A stretch of 23,839 nt of DNA, from the NCBI GenBank assembly GCA_036825435.1, contig DAISYG010000023.1:1-23839 (forward strand), read 5' to 3'. How positions within the stretch are numbered: position 1 is the first letter of the stretch; every line of letters begins with the position of its first letter. This DNA is from UBA931 sp036825435 (GTDB taxonomy: Bacteria > Pseudomonadota > Gammaproteobacteria > Burkholderiales > Casimicrobiaceae). The position numbers and the translations under genes are program-made. A model generated the notes under the pieces. The model worked only from the letters and a program-made list of their open reading frames with translations. It made no database searches and was not told where the DNA came from. This document shows, one piece after another, positions 1 through 8,601 of this stretch.

Positions 1-15
1 TCACGGCTTCCACCG

Positions 16-381
16 TCAGTTTAGCAGGATGACACAGTTCAGATTACAGACTCGAACCTTGGTGTATTGATTATTTTTTTTATCAATATAATTTTTCTTT
101 GCATCAGCAAGCTCCTTGAGAGCATTCTCCACAATTTGTGCATCTTTCTCGCTGATTGCGTTTTTAAGTCGATCAAGTTCAATCTCTTCAAGTAAAGAGG
201 CAAGAATATCTTTGCGGCTGATAATATTTTTTCTTATTTCATACTTGATATTTTCGTTCTCTCGACGAAAAGCGAGTTTTTCGAGGCTCTTAAAATTCCA
301 ACAATTGGAGAGGTATGCAGCAAGTACAGCAAAAAAGCCGCCAACCAGAGAGCCAAATAATGCAAACAAAAATGAAGACAT
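16..381 (-). CDS. small membrane-anchored coiled-coil protein, unknown function
   Basis: This is a 121-residue ORF that I do not recognise. Residues about 4-26 form one hydrophobic segment rich in Gly, Phe, Leu and Ala, so the protein is probably anchored in the inner membrane by its N-terminus. From about residue 33 to 100 it is highly charged (Glu, Lys, Arg, Asp) with heptad-like leucines and isoleucines, suggesting a cytoplasmic coiled coil. The tail has two cysteines close together. The start is supported by purine-rich SD candidates (AGGAG, then AAGGAA) just upstream of the ATG at 381-379. It is clearly more AT-rich than the neighbouring fumarase and lies beyond that gene's terminator, so it is probably transcribed separately and may have been acquired by transfer. 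Confidence 0.6.
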   Translation of the reverse strand: MSSFLFALFGSLVGGFFAVLAAYLSNCWNFKSLEKLAFRRENENIKYEIRKNIISRKDILASLLEEIELDRLKNAISEKDAQIVENALKELADAKKNYIDKKNNQYTKVRVCNLNCVILLN

Positions 382-434
382 GATTTTCCTTTTCTCCTGT
401 TATCAAGGACTACAATTAGCTTTTACTTGAAGTA

Positions 435-461
435 AAAAACGGAGCTTCATGCTCCGTTTTT
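435..461. terminator. bidirectional intrinsic terminator
   Basis: A perfect 11-bp stem, AAAAACGGAGC (435-445) with GCTCCGTTTTT (451-461), encloses the loop TTCAT. The stem's A and T tracts give a U-run on either strand. It lies 15 nt past the fumarase stop codon and would end that minus-strand transcript before the small gene at 16-381. Confidence 0.85.
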
Positions 462-476
462 GTACCATCCCAACAA

Positions 477-2000
477 TCACACCGGCACTACCGGAATCTT
501 GCCGATCTTCTTCTGCCATTCGAGCGGGCCCATTTTGTGCAGTGAAACACCATTGCTGTCCACCGCGACGGTAACCGGCATGTCTTTCACTTCAAATTCG
601 TAGATTGCTTCCATGCCGAGGTCTTCGAAGGCGAGCACTCTGGATTTCTTGATGGCCTTGGAGACGAGGTAGGCTGCGCCACCAACAGCGATCAGGTAAG
701 CGGCCTTGTGTTTCTTGATCGCTTCGATGGCGACCGGGCCGCGCTCGGCCTTGCCGACCATGGCGATGAGTCCCTGGCTCAGCATGGCTTCGGTGAATTT
801 GTCCATTCTCGTTGCCGTTGTCGGGCCTGCCGGGCCGACGGCTTCATCGCGTATCGGATCGACGGGGCCGACGTAATAGATCACGCGGTTTTTGAACGAG
901 ACGGGCAGTGGTTCGCCTTTGGCGATCATGTCGGCGATGCGTTTATGTGCGGCGTCGCGACCGGTGAGCATCTTGCCGTTCAGCAGCAGTCGTTCGCCTG
1001 GTGTCCAGCTTGCAACTTCTTCAGGTGTCAGGGTATCGAGGTTGACGCGTTTGGATTCACTGGACGGTGCCCAGGTAACTTTGGGCCAGCGTGATAAATC
1101 GGGCGGAGCCAATTCGGCGGGGCCACCGCCGTCCAGCGTGAAATGGATGTGGCGTGTGGCCGCGCAGTTGGGGATCATGCCTACGGGCAGGTTGGCGGCG
1201 TGGGTCGGGTAATCGAGGATTTTGACGTCGAGCACGGTGAACAATCCACCCAGGCCTTGCGCACCGATGCCCAATGCGTTGACCTTGTCGTAGATTTCGA
1301 GCCGCAGTTCCTCGACACGGTTATTGGGGCCGCGCTTGATCAGGTCGGCAATATCAATGGGATCCATCAGCGCTTCTTTGGCCATCAGCAAGGCTTTGTC
1401 CGCTGTGCCGCCAATGCCGATGCCGAGCATACCCGGCGGGCACCAGCCTGCGCCCATCGTGGGAACAGTTTTCACGACCCAATCGACCACGGAATCCGAT
1501 GGGTTGAGCATCGCCAGTTTCGATTTGGCTTCGGAGCCGCCGCCTTTGGCGGCAATGCGCACATCCACGGTGTTGCCGGGGACGAGGTCGTAATACACGA
1601 CGGCGGGCGTGTTGTTCCGGGTATTCTTGCGCGCCCCGGCGGGGTCGGCGAGTACGGAATAGCGTAGGGGGTTGTCGGGGTTGGAGTAGGCACGGGCAAC
1701 GCCTTCGTTGATCAAATCCAATACTGAACGGCTGTTGTCTTCAAAGCGCACATCCATGCCGATTTTGACGAACGCGGTCACGATGCCGGTATCCTGGCAC
1801 ATCGGGCGGTGGCCTTCGGCGCTCATGCGCGAATTGGTCAGAATCTGCGCGATGGCGTCTTTGGCGGCGGGTGATTGTTCCTGCTCATAGGCGCGTCCCA
1901 ATGCCTCAATGTAATCAAGCGGATGGTAATAGGAAATATATTGCAATGCGTCAGCGATGCTGGAGATGAGGTCTTCGGTGCGGATCAACGTAGTGGACAT
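477..2000 (-). CDS. fumA: class I (Fe-S) fumarate hydratase
   Basis: The gene encodes a 507-residue class I fumarase, which interconverts fumarate and L-malate in the TCA cycle in the cytoplasm using an oxygen-sensitive [4Fe-4S] cluster. The three expected cluster cysteines are visible: C68 in PMCQDTG, C187 in GAGWCPPG and C279 in NCAATRH. The N-terminal alpha domain covers roughly residues 1-285 and the C-terminal beta domain (Fumerase_C type) roughly 300-507, including the GPVDPIRDEAVGPAGPTTATRMD stretch that begins near residue 378. Length is normal for the single-chain form. The start ATG at 2000-1998 has an AAGGAA SD (2007-2012, read on the minus strand) 6 nt away. It is divergent from pta across a 353-base spacer and ends at the hairpin 435-461. 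The isozyme letter is a convention; it could equally be named fumB or fumD. Confidence 0.95.
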   Translation of the reverse strand: MSTTLIRTEDLISSIADALQYISYYHPLDYIEALGRAYEQEQSPAAKDAIAQILTNSRMSAEGHRPMCQDTGIVTAFVKIGMDVRFEDNSRSVLDLINEGVARAYSNPDNPLRYSVLADPAGARKNTRNNTPAVVYYDLVPGNTVDVRIAAKGGGSEAKSKLAMLNPSDSVVDWVVKTVPTMGAGWCPPGMLGIGIGGTADKALLMAKEALMDPIDIADLIKRGPNNRVEELRLEIYDKVNALGIGAQGLGGLFTVLDVKILDYPTHAANLPVGMIPNCAATRHIHFTLDGGGPAELAPPDLSRWPKVTWAPSSESKRVNLDTLTPEEVASWTPGERLLLNGKMLTGRDAAHKRIADMIAKGEPLPVSFKNRVIYYVGPVDPIRDEAVGPAGPTTATRMDKFTEAMLSQGLIAMVGKAERGPVAIEAIKKHKAAYLIAVGGAAYLVSKAIKKSRVLAFEDLGMEAIYEFEVKDMPVTVAVDSNGVSLHKMGPLEWQKKIGKIPVVPV

Positions 2001-2353
2001 GATTTTTTCCTTGGTGTGATGAGAAGCGAGCGGCGCAAGTCAATTTCGCGCGTTATCCATGGATGATAAATGAGATTTCAAAGTTTTTCATCATGCAAAA
2101 AGCGTTTTGAAAGCATTGCGATAACAGCAGGATTAATGGAAGGTGAAAGAAAATATTAGAAGCGGTGAAATTTATTCCTGAATATCATCGTAAAAGCGTA
2201 CAAAAGTCCCTTATTGCACGACTTTTTGCGTCGTTTTAACCGCAAAAAATTTATTGTTTTGTGTCGGCAAAAATTGAAGTATGATTTTCCCGCAACCATG
2301 CTTTTGTCACAAGAGAAAAGCGGCAACCCAATCTTTTATTGAGGAGCACTTTT
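2001..2353. other. divergent intergenic region, fumarase / pta
   Basis: The region has no supported gene. It must hold promoters for the minus-strand fumarase and plus-strand pta. Visible elements are a palindrome ATCCATGGAT (2055-2064) inside a wider TTATC...GATAA inverted repeat (2053-2069) near the fumarase start, and the inverted repeat AAAAGTC-N11-GACTTTT (2202-2208 and 2220-2226). Also present is an overlapping small hairpin, ACGAC-N7-GTCGT (2218-2234). I found no clean FNR or CRP box by eye. Confidence 0.5.
2258..2285 (+). promoter_or_regulatory. candidate sigma70-type promoter for pta-ackA
   Basis: TTTGTG (2258-2263) and TATGAT (2280-2285) are separated by 16 nt, about 70 nt upstream of the pta start. 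The -10 is good and the -35 is weak. It follows directly after the inverted repeat at 2202-2226, which would then sit upstream of or at the -35. This is inferred from position and consensus only. Confidence 0.35.
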
Positions 2354-3352
2354 ATGAGTACATTTCTGGAATCAATCAAGGAGAAAGCCACCAAGGTCAA
2401 CAAGACGATTGTTTTCCCCGAGGGCGGAGACGAGCGGGTCGTGAAGGCGGCAGAAATCGTCACCAAGCAGAGGATTGCCAAAATCGTATTGCTGGGCAAT
2501 GAGGCAGAGATCAAAAAACTGTGTCCGGACGTGAATCTGGACGGCGTCAAGATCGTTGATCCGAAAACGGTGGACATCAAACCGTACGCCAATACGCTGT
2601 ACGAGCTGAGAAAAGCCAAGGGAATGACTCCGGAAGCGGCCGAAAAACAGGCGCGTGATGAGATGAGCCTCGGTGTGTTGATGGTGCAGATGGGCGAGGC
2701 GGATGGCATGGTTGGCGGTGCAGCGCACCCAACCAGCGATATGCTGCGTCCGGGTTTGCAGATCATCAAAACCGCGCCGGGTATCAGCACGGTCAGCAGT
2801 TGTTTCGTGATGGTGATGTCGGAAGATCGTCCGCAATATGGCGACAACGGTATTTTGATTTTTGGCGACTGTGCGGTGAACCCTAATCCGAACGCGGAGC
2901 AATTGGCATCGATTGCGATCGCTTCGGCGGAATCGGCGAAGAAAATTGCCGGTATGAACGAACCGCGCGTGGCGATGTTGTCTTTTTCAACCAAAGGTTC
3001 GGCGAAACATGAACTGGTCGATAAAGTTGTGCAGGCGACGGAATTGGTGAAACAACAAGCGCCCAATCTGGCGGTTGATGGCGAGCTTCAGTTTGATGCG
3101 GCGGTAGTGGAGCGTGTGGCGAAATCGAAAGCACCGGGCAGCCCAGTGGCGGGTAAAGCCAACGTATTCATCTTCCCGGATTTGCAAGCGGGCAACATCG
3201 GCTACAAAATGGTCGAGCGTTTGGCGGGCGCGGAAGCGATCGGCCCGATTTGCCAAGGGTTCAACAAACCGTTGAATGATTTATCGCGCGGTTGTTCCAT
3301 CGACGATATTGTTAACGTAACCGCCATCACGGCGATGCAGGCGGCGGGCTGA
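2354..3352 (+). CDS. pta: phosphate acetyltransferase
   Basis: The gene encodes a 332-residue short-form phosphotransacetylase (PTA_PTB domain only, without the DRTGG/BioD-like N-terminal extension of enterobacterial Pta). It converts acetyl-CoA and phosphate to acetyl phosphate and CoA. Family features seen are the N-terminal TIVFPEGGDERVVKAA segment, the central DGMVGGAAHPTSDMLRPGLQ segment, and the C-terminal VFIFPDLQAGNIGYKMVERL and GPICQGFNKPLNDLSRGCS segments. I start at ATG 2354 because GAGGAG (2341-2346) is spaced 7 nt from it; an in-frame TTG at 2339 lies upstream of the SD and is unlikely. ackA follows 115 nt downstream, so the two form the acetate overflow/assimilation operon. Confidence 0.95.
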   Translation: MSTFLESIKEKATKVNKTIVFPEGGDERVVKAAEIVTKQRIAKIVLLGNEAEIKKLCPDVNLDGVKIVDPKTVDIKPYANTLYELRKAKGMTPEAAEKQARDEMSLGVLMVQMGEADGMVGGAAHPTSDMLRPGLQIIKTAPGISTVSSCFVMVMSEDRPQYGDNGILIFGDCAVNPNPNAEQLASIAIASAESAKKIAGMNEPRVAMLSFSTKGSAKHELVDKVVQATELVKQQAPNLAVDGELQFDAAVVERVAKSKAPGSPVAGKANVFIFPDLQAGNIGYKMVERLAGAEAIGPICQGFNKPLNDLSRGCSIDDIVNVTAITAMQAAG

Positions 3353-3364
3353 TTGACGTTAGCT

Positions 3365-3432
3365 TGCCGACAACGGCAGTCTTAACGAAATTGATCCGGA
3401 TATTCCATATGGCGCGCGATCAATCGTGCGCG
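3365..3432 (+). other. intercistronic hairpins between pta and ackA
   Basis: Two hairpins can form in the pta-ackA spacer. The first is TGCCG-ACAA-CGGCA (3365-3378). The second is CGCGCGAT (3413-3420) pairing with ATC-GT-GCGCG (3423-3432), with a 2-nt loop and a small bulge. Neither is followed by a T tract, so they are more likely mRNA processing or stability elements, or attenuators of modest strength, than full terminators. Confidence 0.4.
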
Positions 3433-3467
3433 GATTGAGTTTCGTCTTTTTTGAAGAAAGGATTGAC

Positions 3468-4652
3468 ATGAAAATACTGGTGATCAACGCAGGGAGTTCT
3501 TCGCTGAAGTATCAATTGTTCGAGATGGACGATGAGTCCGTGCTCGCCAAAGGGATTTGTGAACGCATCGGTCAGAATGGGTCAACGCTGACGCATCACG
3601 GTAAAAAAGTATTGCGCATCGAACACGAAATGCCTTCGCATGTTCAAGCGATGGAGTATGTGCTGGAAAAGCTGGTCGATCCTGACGTGGGTGTGATCAA
3701 AAACATGTCGGAGATCAAGGCGGTGGGGCATCGCGTGCTGCTGAGCGGTGAAGAATACGATTCCAGCGTTTTGATCGACAAAAAAGTCATTGACGTGATC
3801 AAAAGCAATATTGGTTTGGGGCCGCTGCACATGCCCGCAAACCTGATGGGCATCGAAGCGTGTCGCGCGATCATGCCGCATGAGCCGATGGTTGCGGTGT
3901 TTGATAACACATTCCATTCAACGATGCCGGACTATGCGTATATGTATGCGATTCCGTATGAAGATTACAAAAAATACGGCGTTCGTAAATACGGTTTTCA
4001 CGGCACCAGCCATCTGTATATTACCAGCGAAGCTACCAAGATCATGGAACGGAAAGACTTCAAACTGGTGGTTTGTCACCTCGGCAATGGTGCCAGTATT
4101 TCGGCGGTCAAGGACGGCAAGTGCATCGACACGTCGATGGGGCTGACGCCGTTGGAAGGTCTGGTGATGGGTACCCGCAGCGGTGATATTGATGCAGCGG
4201 CGGTGGAGTATCTGATGAGCAAAACCGAGATGAATGTTCACGAAACCATCAATTATCTGAACAAGAAGAGCGGATTGCTCGGCGTGAGTGGCGTCGGTTC
4301 CGACATGCGCGATTTGATCGAAGCGATGAAGCAGGGCAATGATCGTGCGCGTCTGGCGCTGGAGATGTTTGCATACCGCGTCAAGAAATACATCGGCGCT
4401 TATGCGGCTTTCTTGAACGGTATTGATTTTCTGGCATTTACCGGTGGCATCGGCGAGCACGCAACGCTGATGCGCGAAATGGTCATGGACAACATGGATT
4501 ATCTCGGCATCAGTTTCGACCGTGAAGCCAACCGAAATATCGAGCACGGTAAGGCAGCGTTGATTTCCAACGGCAAAGTCAAGGTTTACGTTATCCCAAC
4601 CAACGAAGAGCTGGTGATTGCACGGGAGACGCTGCGTTTAGGTTTAAGCTAA
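3468..4652 (+). CDS. ackA: acetate kinase
   Basis: The gene encodes a 394-residue acetate kinase of the ASKHA fold. It converts acetyl phosphate and ADP to acetate and ATP (reversible) in the cytoplasm. Signatures seen are the N-terminal phosphate-binding strand VINAGSSSLKYQLF, the mid-protein GFHGTSHLYI, HLGNGASISAV and DTSMGLTPLEGLVMGTRSGDID segments, and the C-terminal FTGGIGEH and ATP-site PTNEELVIARET motifs. ATG 3468 is preferred because AAAGGA (3457-3462) precedes it by 5 nt and the protein then begins MKILVINAG, as is usual for the family. A longer ORF opening at 3426 lacks family support. It is cotranscribed with pta and followed by a strong terminator. Confidence 0.96.
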   Translation: MKILVINAGSSSLKYQLFEMDDESVLAKGICERIGQNGSTLTHHGKKVLRIEHEMPSHVQAMEYVLEKLVDPDVGVIKNMSEIKAVGHRVLLSGEEYDSSVLIDKKVIDVIKSNIGLGPLHMPANLMGIEACRAIMPHEPMVAVFDNTFHSTMPDYAYMYAIPYEDYKKYGVRKYGFHGTSHLYITSEATKIMERKDFKLVVCHLGNGASISAVKDGKCIDTSMGLTPLEGLVMGTRSGDIDAAAVEYLMSKTEMNVHETINYLNKKSGLLGVSGVGSDMRDLIEAMKQGNDRARLALEMFAYRVKKYIGAYAAFLNGIDFLAFTGGIGEHATLMREMVMDNMDYLGISFDREANRNIEHGKAALISNGKVKVYVIPTNEELVIARETLRLGLS

Positions 4653-4675
4653 GGCGATATCTTTTCCTTTCGAAT

Positions 4676-4700
4676 CCGCGCCTTAGTGCGCGGTTTTTTT
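4676..4700 (+). terminator. intrinsic terminator of pta-ackA
   Basis: Stem CCGCGC (4676-4681) pairs with GCGCGG (4688-4693) around a 6-nt loop, followed directly by seven T residues (4694-4700). It lies 23 nt after the ackA stop codon. Confidence 0.9.
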
Positions 4701-4708
4701 ATGGAAGT

Positions 4709-4838
4709 GCTGCTTGAGTTACTGCACGCAAGCAATACGGCGTTGGAATTCTCTTCAAAATGCTCATTGACATCCAAGTAAACTGCGCTTTTTCATCAAA
4801 TTCCGTTTTGTCTCGCTTGTGCTCGCGACATCAATCAG
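4709..4838 (+). repeat. 130-base dispersed repeat, copy 1
   Basis: This segment matches the reverse complement of 21674-21803 along its full 130 bases, at roughly 85 percent identity by hand alignment with two single-base indels. Shared blocks include GCAAGCAATAC, TCAAAATGCTCATT and AAGTAAACTGCGCTTTTTC. The central part can fold weakly, with TTGAC/GTAAA-like arms. It carries no ORF. Both copies are intergenic, and both lie with the same end next to a strong hairpin. Confidence 0.8.
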
Positions 4839-5128
4839 CGCTTCCTTATGTCTGCGATTTGTGAATGTGCGGAAAACGCTGTCGAGCATGAAAAGTGACT
4901 TTCGTGCAAAATGTGTTGCATGCAGCGTTAAAAACGAATATGTCTTTGTTCTTGTTCGCCAAAAAATGGTGCAAAGTTGCGACTGACAAGCGATAATCCA
5001 TACTTGGTGTCAGTTGTATTTGCTGTAAAAAGACGACAAGCTTCGCGCAAGGCTTTAGAATGGCGTCTTTATCAGAATTTGTGGCGCGCCCATCGTGGCG
5101 TCGGTGATTAACGCAATGTTGGAAAGTC
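4839..5128. other. upstream region of the passenger gene
   Basis: This is the remainder of the 476-base gap after ackA. I see no credible gene in it. A TTTAGAAT (-10-like) occurs near 5053-5060 but lacks a convincing -35, so no promoter is called. Confidence 0.4.
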
Positions 5129-7291
5129 ATGGCAGCTAACAAAACCAGCGCGTTTCGCGCGTATCGAACGGTAATTTTCATCGCACTGGCCGTAGGGATT
5201 TCCTTCCCGGTTTTCGCACAGAACTATCTCGGTCCTGATCAGCCCTATATTGTCACCACGCCGAACTTGAACCCAGCGGTCACTTCGACGATTGAAGTTG
5301 GTTCCGGTTCGACAACGGTCGTCGGTAACACGACGGTCAGCGTTGGCGGCGGTTCTTTGGCGGCGCGGGTAACGGGCGGCACACTGACTTTCGATACACA
5401 GGCAGGCGCAAAGCCGGGGCCGATCGCCATCAACACGGTCAATGGTACGGCGCTGAGCGCGACTGGCGGTGCGATCGACGTGAAAGGCGCGGCAATTTAT
5501 TCAGGACGACATGGCGCGATTGCGGAAAACAGAGGCGTGATCACGTTTAACGCGGGTTCGTCGGTGACGACGACTGGTGCATCGAACGCGGTAGCGCTGG
5601 GCGCGGAAAACGGCGGTAAGGTGATCGTCGCTGCGCCGATGCCGGTGACGACGCTGGGCGCGGGCGCGACGGGTGTTTACGCGCGCAATCAGGGAGCGGT
5701 GTCGCTGTTGCCGGATACGACGTTGCAGATGCTCGGTTCGCGGAGTGTCGGTCTGGTTGTTGATAATGTCGAATTGGCACGCAACGAAATCGGCTCGGGA
5801 TTGTCGATTCATCTTGGCGGGAATGATGTTTCCGCTGCATCGAGCACAGGTGTGGTTGTCACCAACAACGGCGCGCTGGCGTTGGAAAATCTCAAAGTCA
5901 ACGGGCAGGGCGCAGGCGCAGGTTTGTGGGCAGGTCCCGGCAGTCGCGCGACGCTTTATGGTTACAGCAATATCCAGATCGCGCCGGTGCCGTTGGGTCC
6001 CAACTTTTACATAGCGACATCTGCCGAGCAATCGCAAGTTCCTTTTCATACGTTCACCACAACCGCATTTTCGCAGGGCGTCGGCTTGATGGCGCAGGGC
6101 GGAACGATTTCCGCAACAGGCGCGACCGTGCAGGCAACATCAATGCCGGGCGTTGGTTACGGCGCTTACGGCGTCAACGCCAGCCAGAACGGCGTGGTCA
6201 GCCTGACCAACAGTACTGTCATTACACAAGGCGCATCAACGATTGGCATGGCGGCGACCAACGCGTATATCGTGACGCAAAACAGCCGCATTACGACGAC
6301 GTGGACGGGCGGCGGCACGAGCACGCCGACCGCGCTTTCGGTGCAGAATGCGGGTGGTCCGGGCGTGATGGAATTAACCAACACCACGGTGCAGGCGAGC
6401 GGCCCTGACGCCTATGGTTTGCTTTCGTTCAACTTTGATGGTGCGGAACCGAACCGCGTGAACATGTTCAGCAGCCAACTGACCAGCGCAGGCGCGGTGG
6501 TCGGCGCGATGGGGCGGCTTGACCTCGTGCTGTCGAACGCATCGTCGCTGACGGCGGGCAGCCAGTCATTGCTCGCCGCATACGACAACACCAACAGCGA
6601 AATCCCGACGTGGGTGCGGGTCGCGGCTTACGGCGGCAGTTCATTGACGGGCGATGCCGAAATTCAACCAGAGGCAAGAGCGGCGCGCGCTGACATCAGC
6701 CTGCACGACGGTTCGCGCTGGATCGGCGCGGCGTTGCCAGTGAGCAATGTCATCATCGACCCGAGCAGCATTTGGTCGGTGAACGCGGTTTCGACACTTT
6801 CCGAACAACTGACCAACGCGGGGCGCGTGGAATTTAGCGCGCCGACGACAGGCAGCTTCAAACTGCTGAAAGTATTGAATTATCACGGTCAAGGCGGCAC
6901 GGTTGACCTCAACGTTTTCCTCGGTGAAAACGGCGCGGGTGATCGTCTGGTGATCGATGGCGGGCGCGCGAGTGGCGGCACCTTGCTCAACATCCGCAAC
7001 GTTGGCGGCTTGGGCGCGCCGACGCAAGGGAATGGTATTTTGGTCGTTGAAGCAGTCAACGGCGGTCGCATTGAAGCGGATAGTTTCACGCTGGCGCATC
7101 CGGGCGGCATCGTGACGGCAGGTGCTTACGAGTATGAGCTTTATCAAGGAACGGATGCCAATCTGTACCTGCGCGCTCGTCCGATGGCGCCGAGAGGCAC
7201 GCCGATTCCGATGTTGAACATGCGCACGGTTGAATCGGGCGCGACCGGCGCACGGCATCGTCCCGCACCGGTTCCGGCGCGTATGCCCTGA
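5129..7291 (+). CDS. autotransporter-type beta-helix passenger protein lacking a beta-barrel
   Basis: The predicted protein has 720 residues. Residues 1-30 form a Sec signal peptide (basic start, hydrophobic core, PVFA cleavage site before Q31). The rest is a long Gly/Ala/Thr/Ser/Asn-rich beta-helical passenger with repeated short strands such as GVITFN, GAVSLLP and GVVSLTN. Residues about 575-690 match the pertactin-like passenger end / autochaperone region, including GENGAGDRLVIDGG and AYEYELYQGTDANLYLRA. In type Va autotransporters a 250-300 residue beta-barrel should follow, but the ORF ends about 35 residues later in a Pro/Arg-rich tail (PAPVPARMP). No barrel is encoded downstream in any frame before the terminator at 7382. 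It may be a truncated gene or a passenger using a separate exporter. The SD (GGAAAG, 5121-5126) is only 2 nt from the start, so initiation looks weak. Confidence 0.8.
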   Translation: MAANKTSAFRAYRTVIFIALAVGISFPVFAQNYLGPDQPYIVTTPNLNPAVTSTIEVGSGSTTVVGNTTVSVGGGSLAARVTGGTLTFDTQAGAKPGPIAINTVNGTALSATGGAIDVKGAAIYSGRHGAIAENRGVITFNAGSSVTTTGASNAVALGAENGGKVIVAAPMPVTTLGAGATGVYARNQGAVSLLPDTTLQMLGSRSVGLVVDNVELARNEIGSGLSIHLGGNDVSAASSTGVVVTNNGALALENLKVNGQGAGAGLWAGPGSRATLYGYSNIQIAPVPLGPNFYIATSAEQSQVPFHTFTTTAFSQGVGLMAQGGTISATGATVQATSMPGVGYGAYGVNASQNGVVSLTNSTVITQGASTIGMAATNAYIVTQNSRITTTWTGGGTSTPTALSVQNAGGPGVMELTNTTVQASGPDAYGLLSFNFDGAEPNRVNMFSSQLTSAGAVVGAMGRLDLVLSNASSLTAGSQSLLAAYDNTNSEIPTWVRVAAYGGSSLTGDAEIQPEARAARADISLHDGSRWIGAALPVSNVIIDPSSIWSVNAVSTLSEQLTNAGRVEFSAPTTGSFKLLKVLNYHGQGGTVDLNVFLGENGAGDRLVIDGGRASGGTLLNIRNVGGLGAPTQGNGILVVEAVNGGRIEADSFTLAHPGGIVTAGAYEYELYQGTDANLYLRARPMAPRGTPIPMLNMRTVESGATGARHRPAPVPARMP

Positions 7292-7381
7292 TCGAGGTGT
7301 CGCGGTTGATTGGAAAAGGGTGTCGATACGATCACGATAGAAGTAATATTTCGTCGTCGCCCAGACAAAAACATTCAATAG

Positions 7382-7415
7382 CCGGAAACTCATGGCCTCG
7401 TGAGTTTCCGGTTTT
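7382..7415 (+). terminator. intrinsic terminator after the passenger gene
   Basis: A perfect 11-bp stem, CCGGAAACTCA (7382-7392) with TGAGTTTCCGG (7401-7411), has an 8-nt loop and is followed by TTTT. It lies 91 nt after the passenger stop codon and only 21 nt before the next start codon, so the promoter of the next gene would have to overlap it or the next gene relies on read-through. Confidence 0.8.
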
Positions 7416-7432
7416 CATTGGAGCGGAATTCC

Positions 7433-8530
7433 ATGCCAAACAATAATAATACGATTGCCGCCCATCCCGTTGCTCGCTGGCTGATTATTCTCGTCCTGCT
7501 TGCAGGCGTTTATTTTTTCTACAGCTTTCTGGTTTCCGTTCTCGGTGCACTGATTATTGCGTTTGCGTCATGGGGACTTTACGAAAAACAGGTGGAACAT
7601 TGCGGCGGACGCACCTGGCTGGCAGCTTCCATCGCAACATTTCTGGTTGTGCTGTTGATCGTTGTTCCGCTGACGATTACGGTACTGTATGGGTTGCGTG
7701 AAGCACAGGCTGCGACCAACTGGCTGGTCAATGCCAATCGTACCGGCGTGACGATCCCAACATGGATTGAACAACTGCCGTGGGTGGGCGCGACAATCGC
7801 ACAATGGTGGCAGGAAAATCTGGCACATCCGCAGGCGATCAGCGAAATGATGCAATTAATTGGTTTGGGACAAGTTGCCAACATTTCACGCATGGTGATC
7901 AGTTTTGGCGGACAACTTTTCTCGGGCGCGCTGGCATTGCTGTTCATGGTCATCACGCTGTTTTTCCTTTACAAGGATGGGCATGTGTTGGCACAACAAC
8001 TCGATAAAGTCGGCGAACGTATTTTGCCCAAACGCTGGTATCGCGTATCTCGTGTTGCGCCGACGATGGTCAGCGCGACGATTACCGGCATGACAATCAT
8101 CGCGATTGGTGAAGGCATCGTACTTGGTTGCGCATATTGGATCGCCGGCGCGCCGTCGCCGTTGACGCTCGGCGTGCTCACCGGTTTTATGGCGCTGATT
8201 CCCGGCGGTGCACCGTTGGCGATGTCTCTGGTGTCGCTCTATCTCGTCGGCAGTGGACACCCAATGGCGGGCTCGTTATTGTTCTTGTGGGGCGCGATCG
8301 AATTATTTGTGGTGGACAAAACCATTCGTCCGAAACTGGTCGGCGGACCGGCAAAATTGCCATTCTTGCCGACATTATTTGGTTTGGTCGGCGGTGTGAA
8401 AACGATGGGGCTGCTCGGCCTGTTCATTGGACCGGTGGTGATGGCGCTTTTGGTCGCACTGTGGCGCGAATGGGTAATGGAAGAGGATGCACCAGTTGCA
8501 ACCAGGCCATCGTTGTTGAATAAGACGTAA
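7433..8530 (+). CDS. AI-2E family transporter (YdiK/PerM-like membrane protein)
   Basis: The gene encodes a 365-residue polytopic inner-membrane protein of the AI-2E transporter family (formerly UPF0118). It has about eight hydrophobic segments: two near the N-terminus (about residues 15-50), one around 65-90, then a soluble amphipathic stretch (about 90-155), then a C-terminal block of five. Family features are FFLYKDGHVLAQQL, the GFMALIPGGAP loop, and the terminal DKTIRPKLVGG ... FGLVGGVKTMGLLGLFIGP segment typical of the YdiK branch. Members are proposed permeases or ion/proton-coupled exporters; the substrate cannot be told here. ATG 7433 is chosen because GGAGCGG (7420-7426) precedes it by 6 nt. 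A GTG at 7400 would lie inside the terminator stem-loop. Confidence 0.9.
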   Translation: MPNNNNTIAAHPVARWLIILVLLAGVYFFYSFLVSVLGALIIAFASWGLYEKQVEHCGGRTWLAASIATFLVVLLIVVPLTITVLYGLREAQAATNWLVNANRTGVTIPTWIEQLPWVGATIAQWWQENLAHPQAISEMMQLIGLGQVANISRMVISFGGQLFSGALALLFMVITLFFLYKDGHVLAQQLDKVGERILPKRWYRVSRVAPTMVSATITGMTIIAIGEGIVLGCAYWIAGAPSPLTLGVLTGFMALIPGGAPLAMSLVSLYLVGSGHPMAGSLLFLWGAIELFVVDKTIRPKLVGGPAKLPFLPTLFGLVGGVKTMGLLGLFIGPVVMALLVALWREWVMEEDAPVATRPSLLNKT

Positions 8531-8601
8531 GGAAGTGCTGAATCGTTATTACACGTAAAGATACATACAATATTTGCTGAGATTTTCCCTTGTTCAGTAA
8601 G

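Noticed and set aside
708..1667. Plus-strand ORFs opposite the fumarase
   Set aside because: They are shadow frames of a high-GC gene with Ala/Arg/Gly-rich composition and no motifs.
3426..3467. Upstream start for ackA
   Set aside because: The extra 14 residues do not fit the acetate kinase N-terminus, and AAAGGA is correctly spaced only for ATG 3468.
6641..7393. 250-residue minus-strand ORF opposite the passenger gene
   Set aside because: It is Arg-rich with no motifs and lies over the beta-helix coding sequence, so it is a shadow of a GC-rich repetitive gene.
7400..7432. Upstream GTG start (7400) for the AI-2E gene
   Set aside because: It lies within the terminator stem-loop 7382-7415 and lacks an SD, while ATG 7433 has GGAGCGG at 6 nt.
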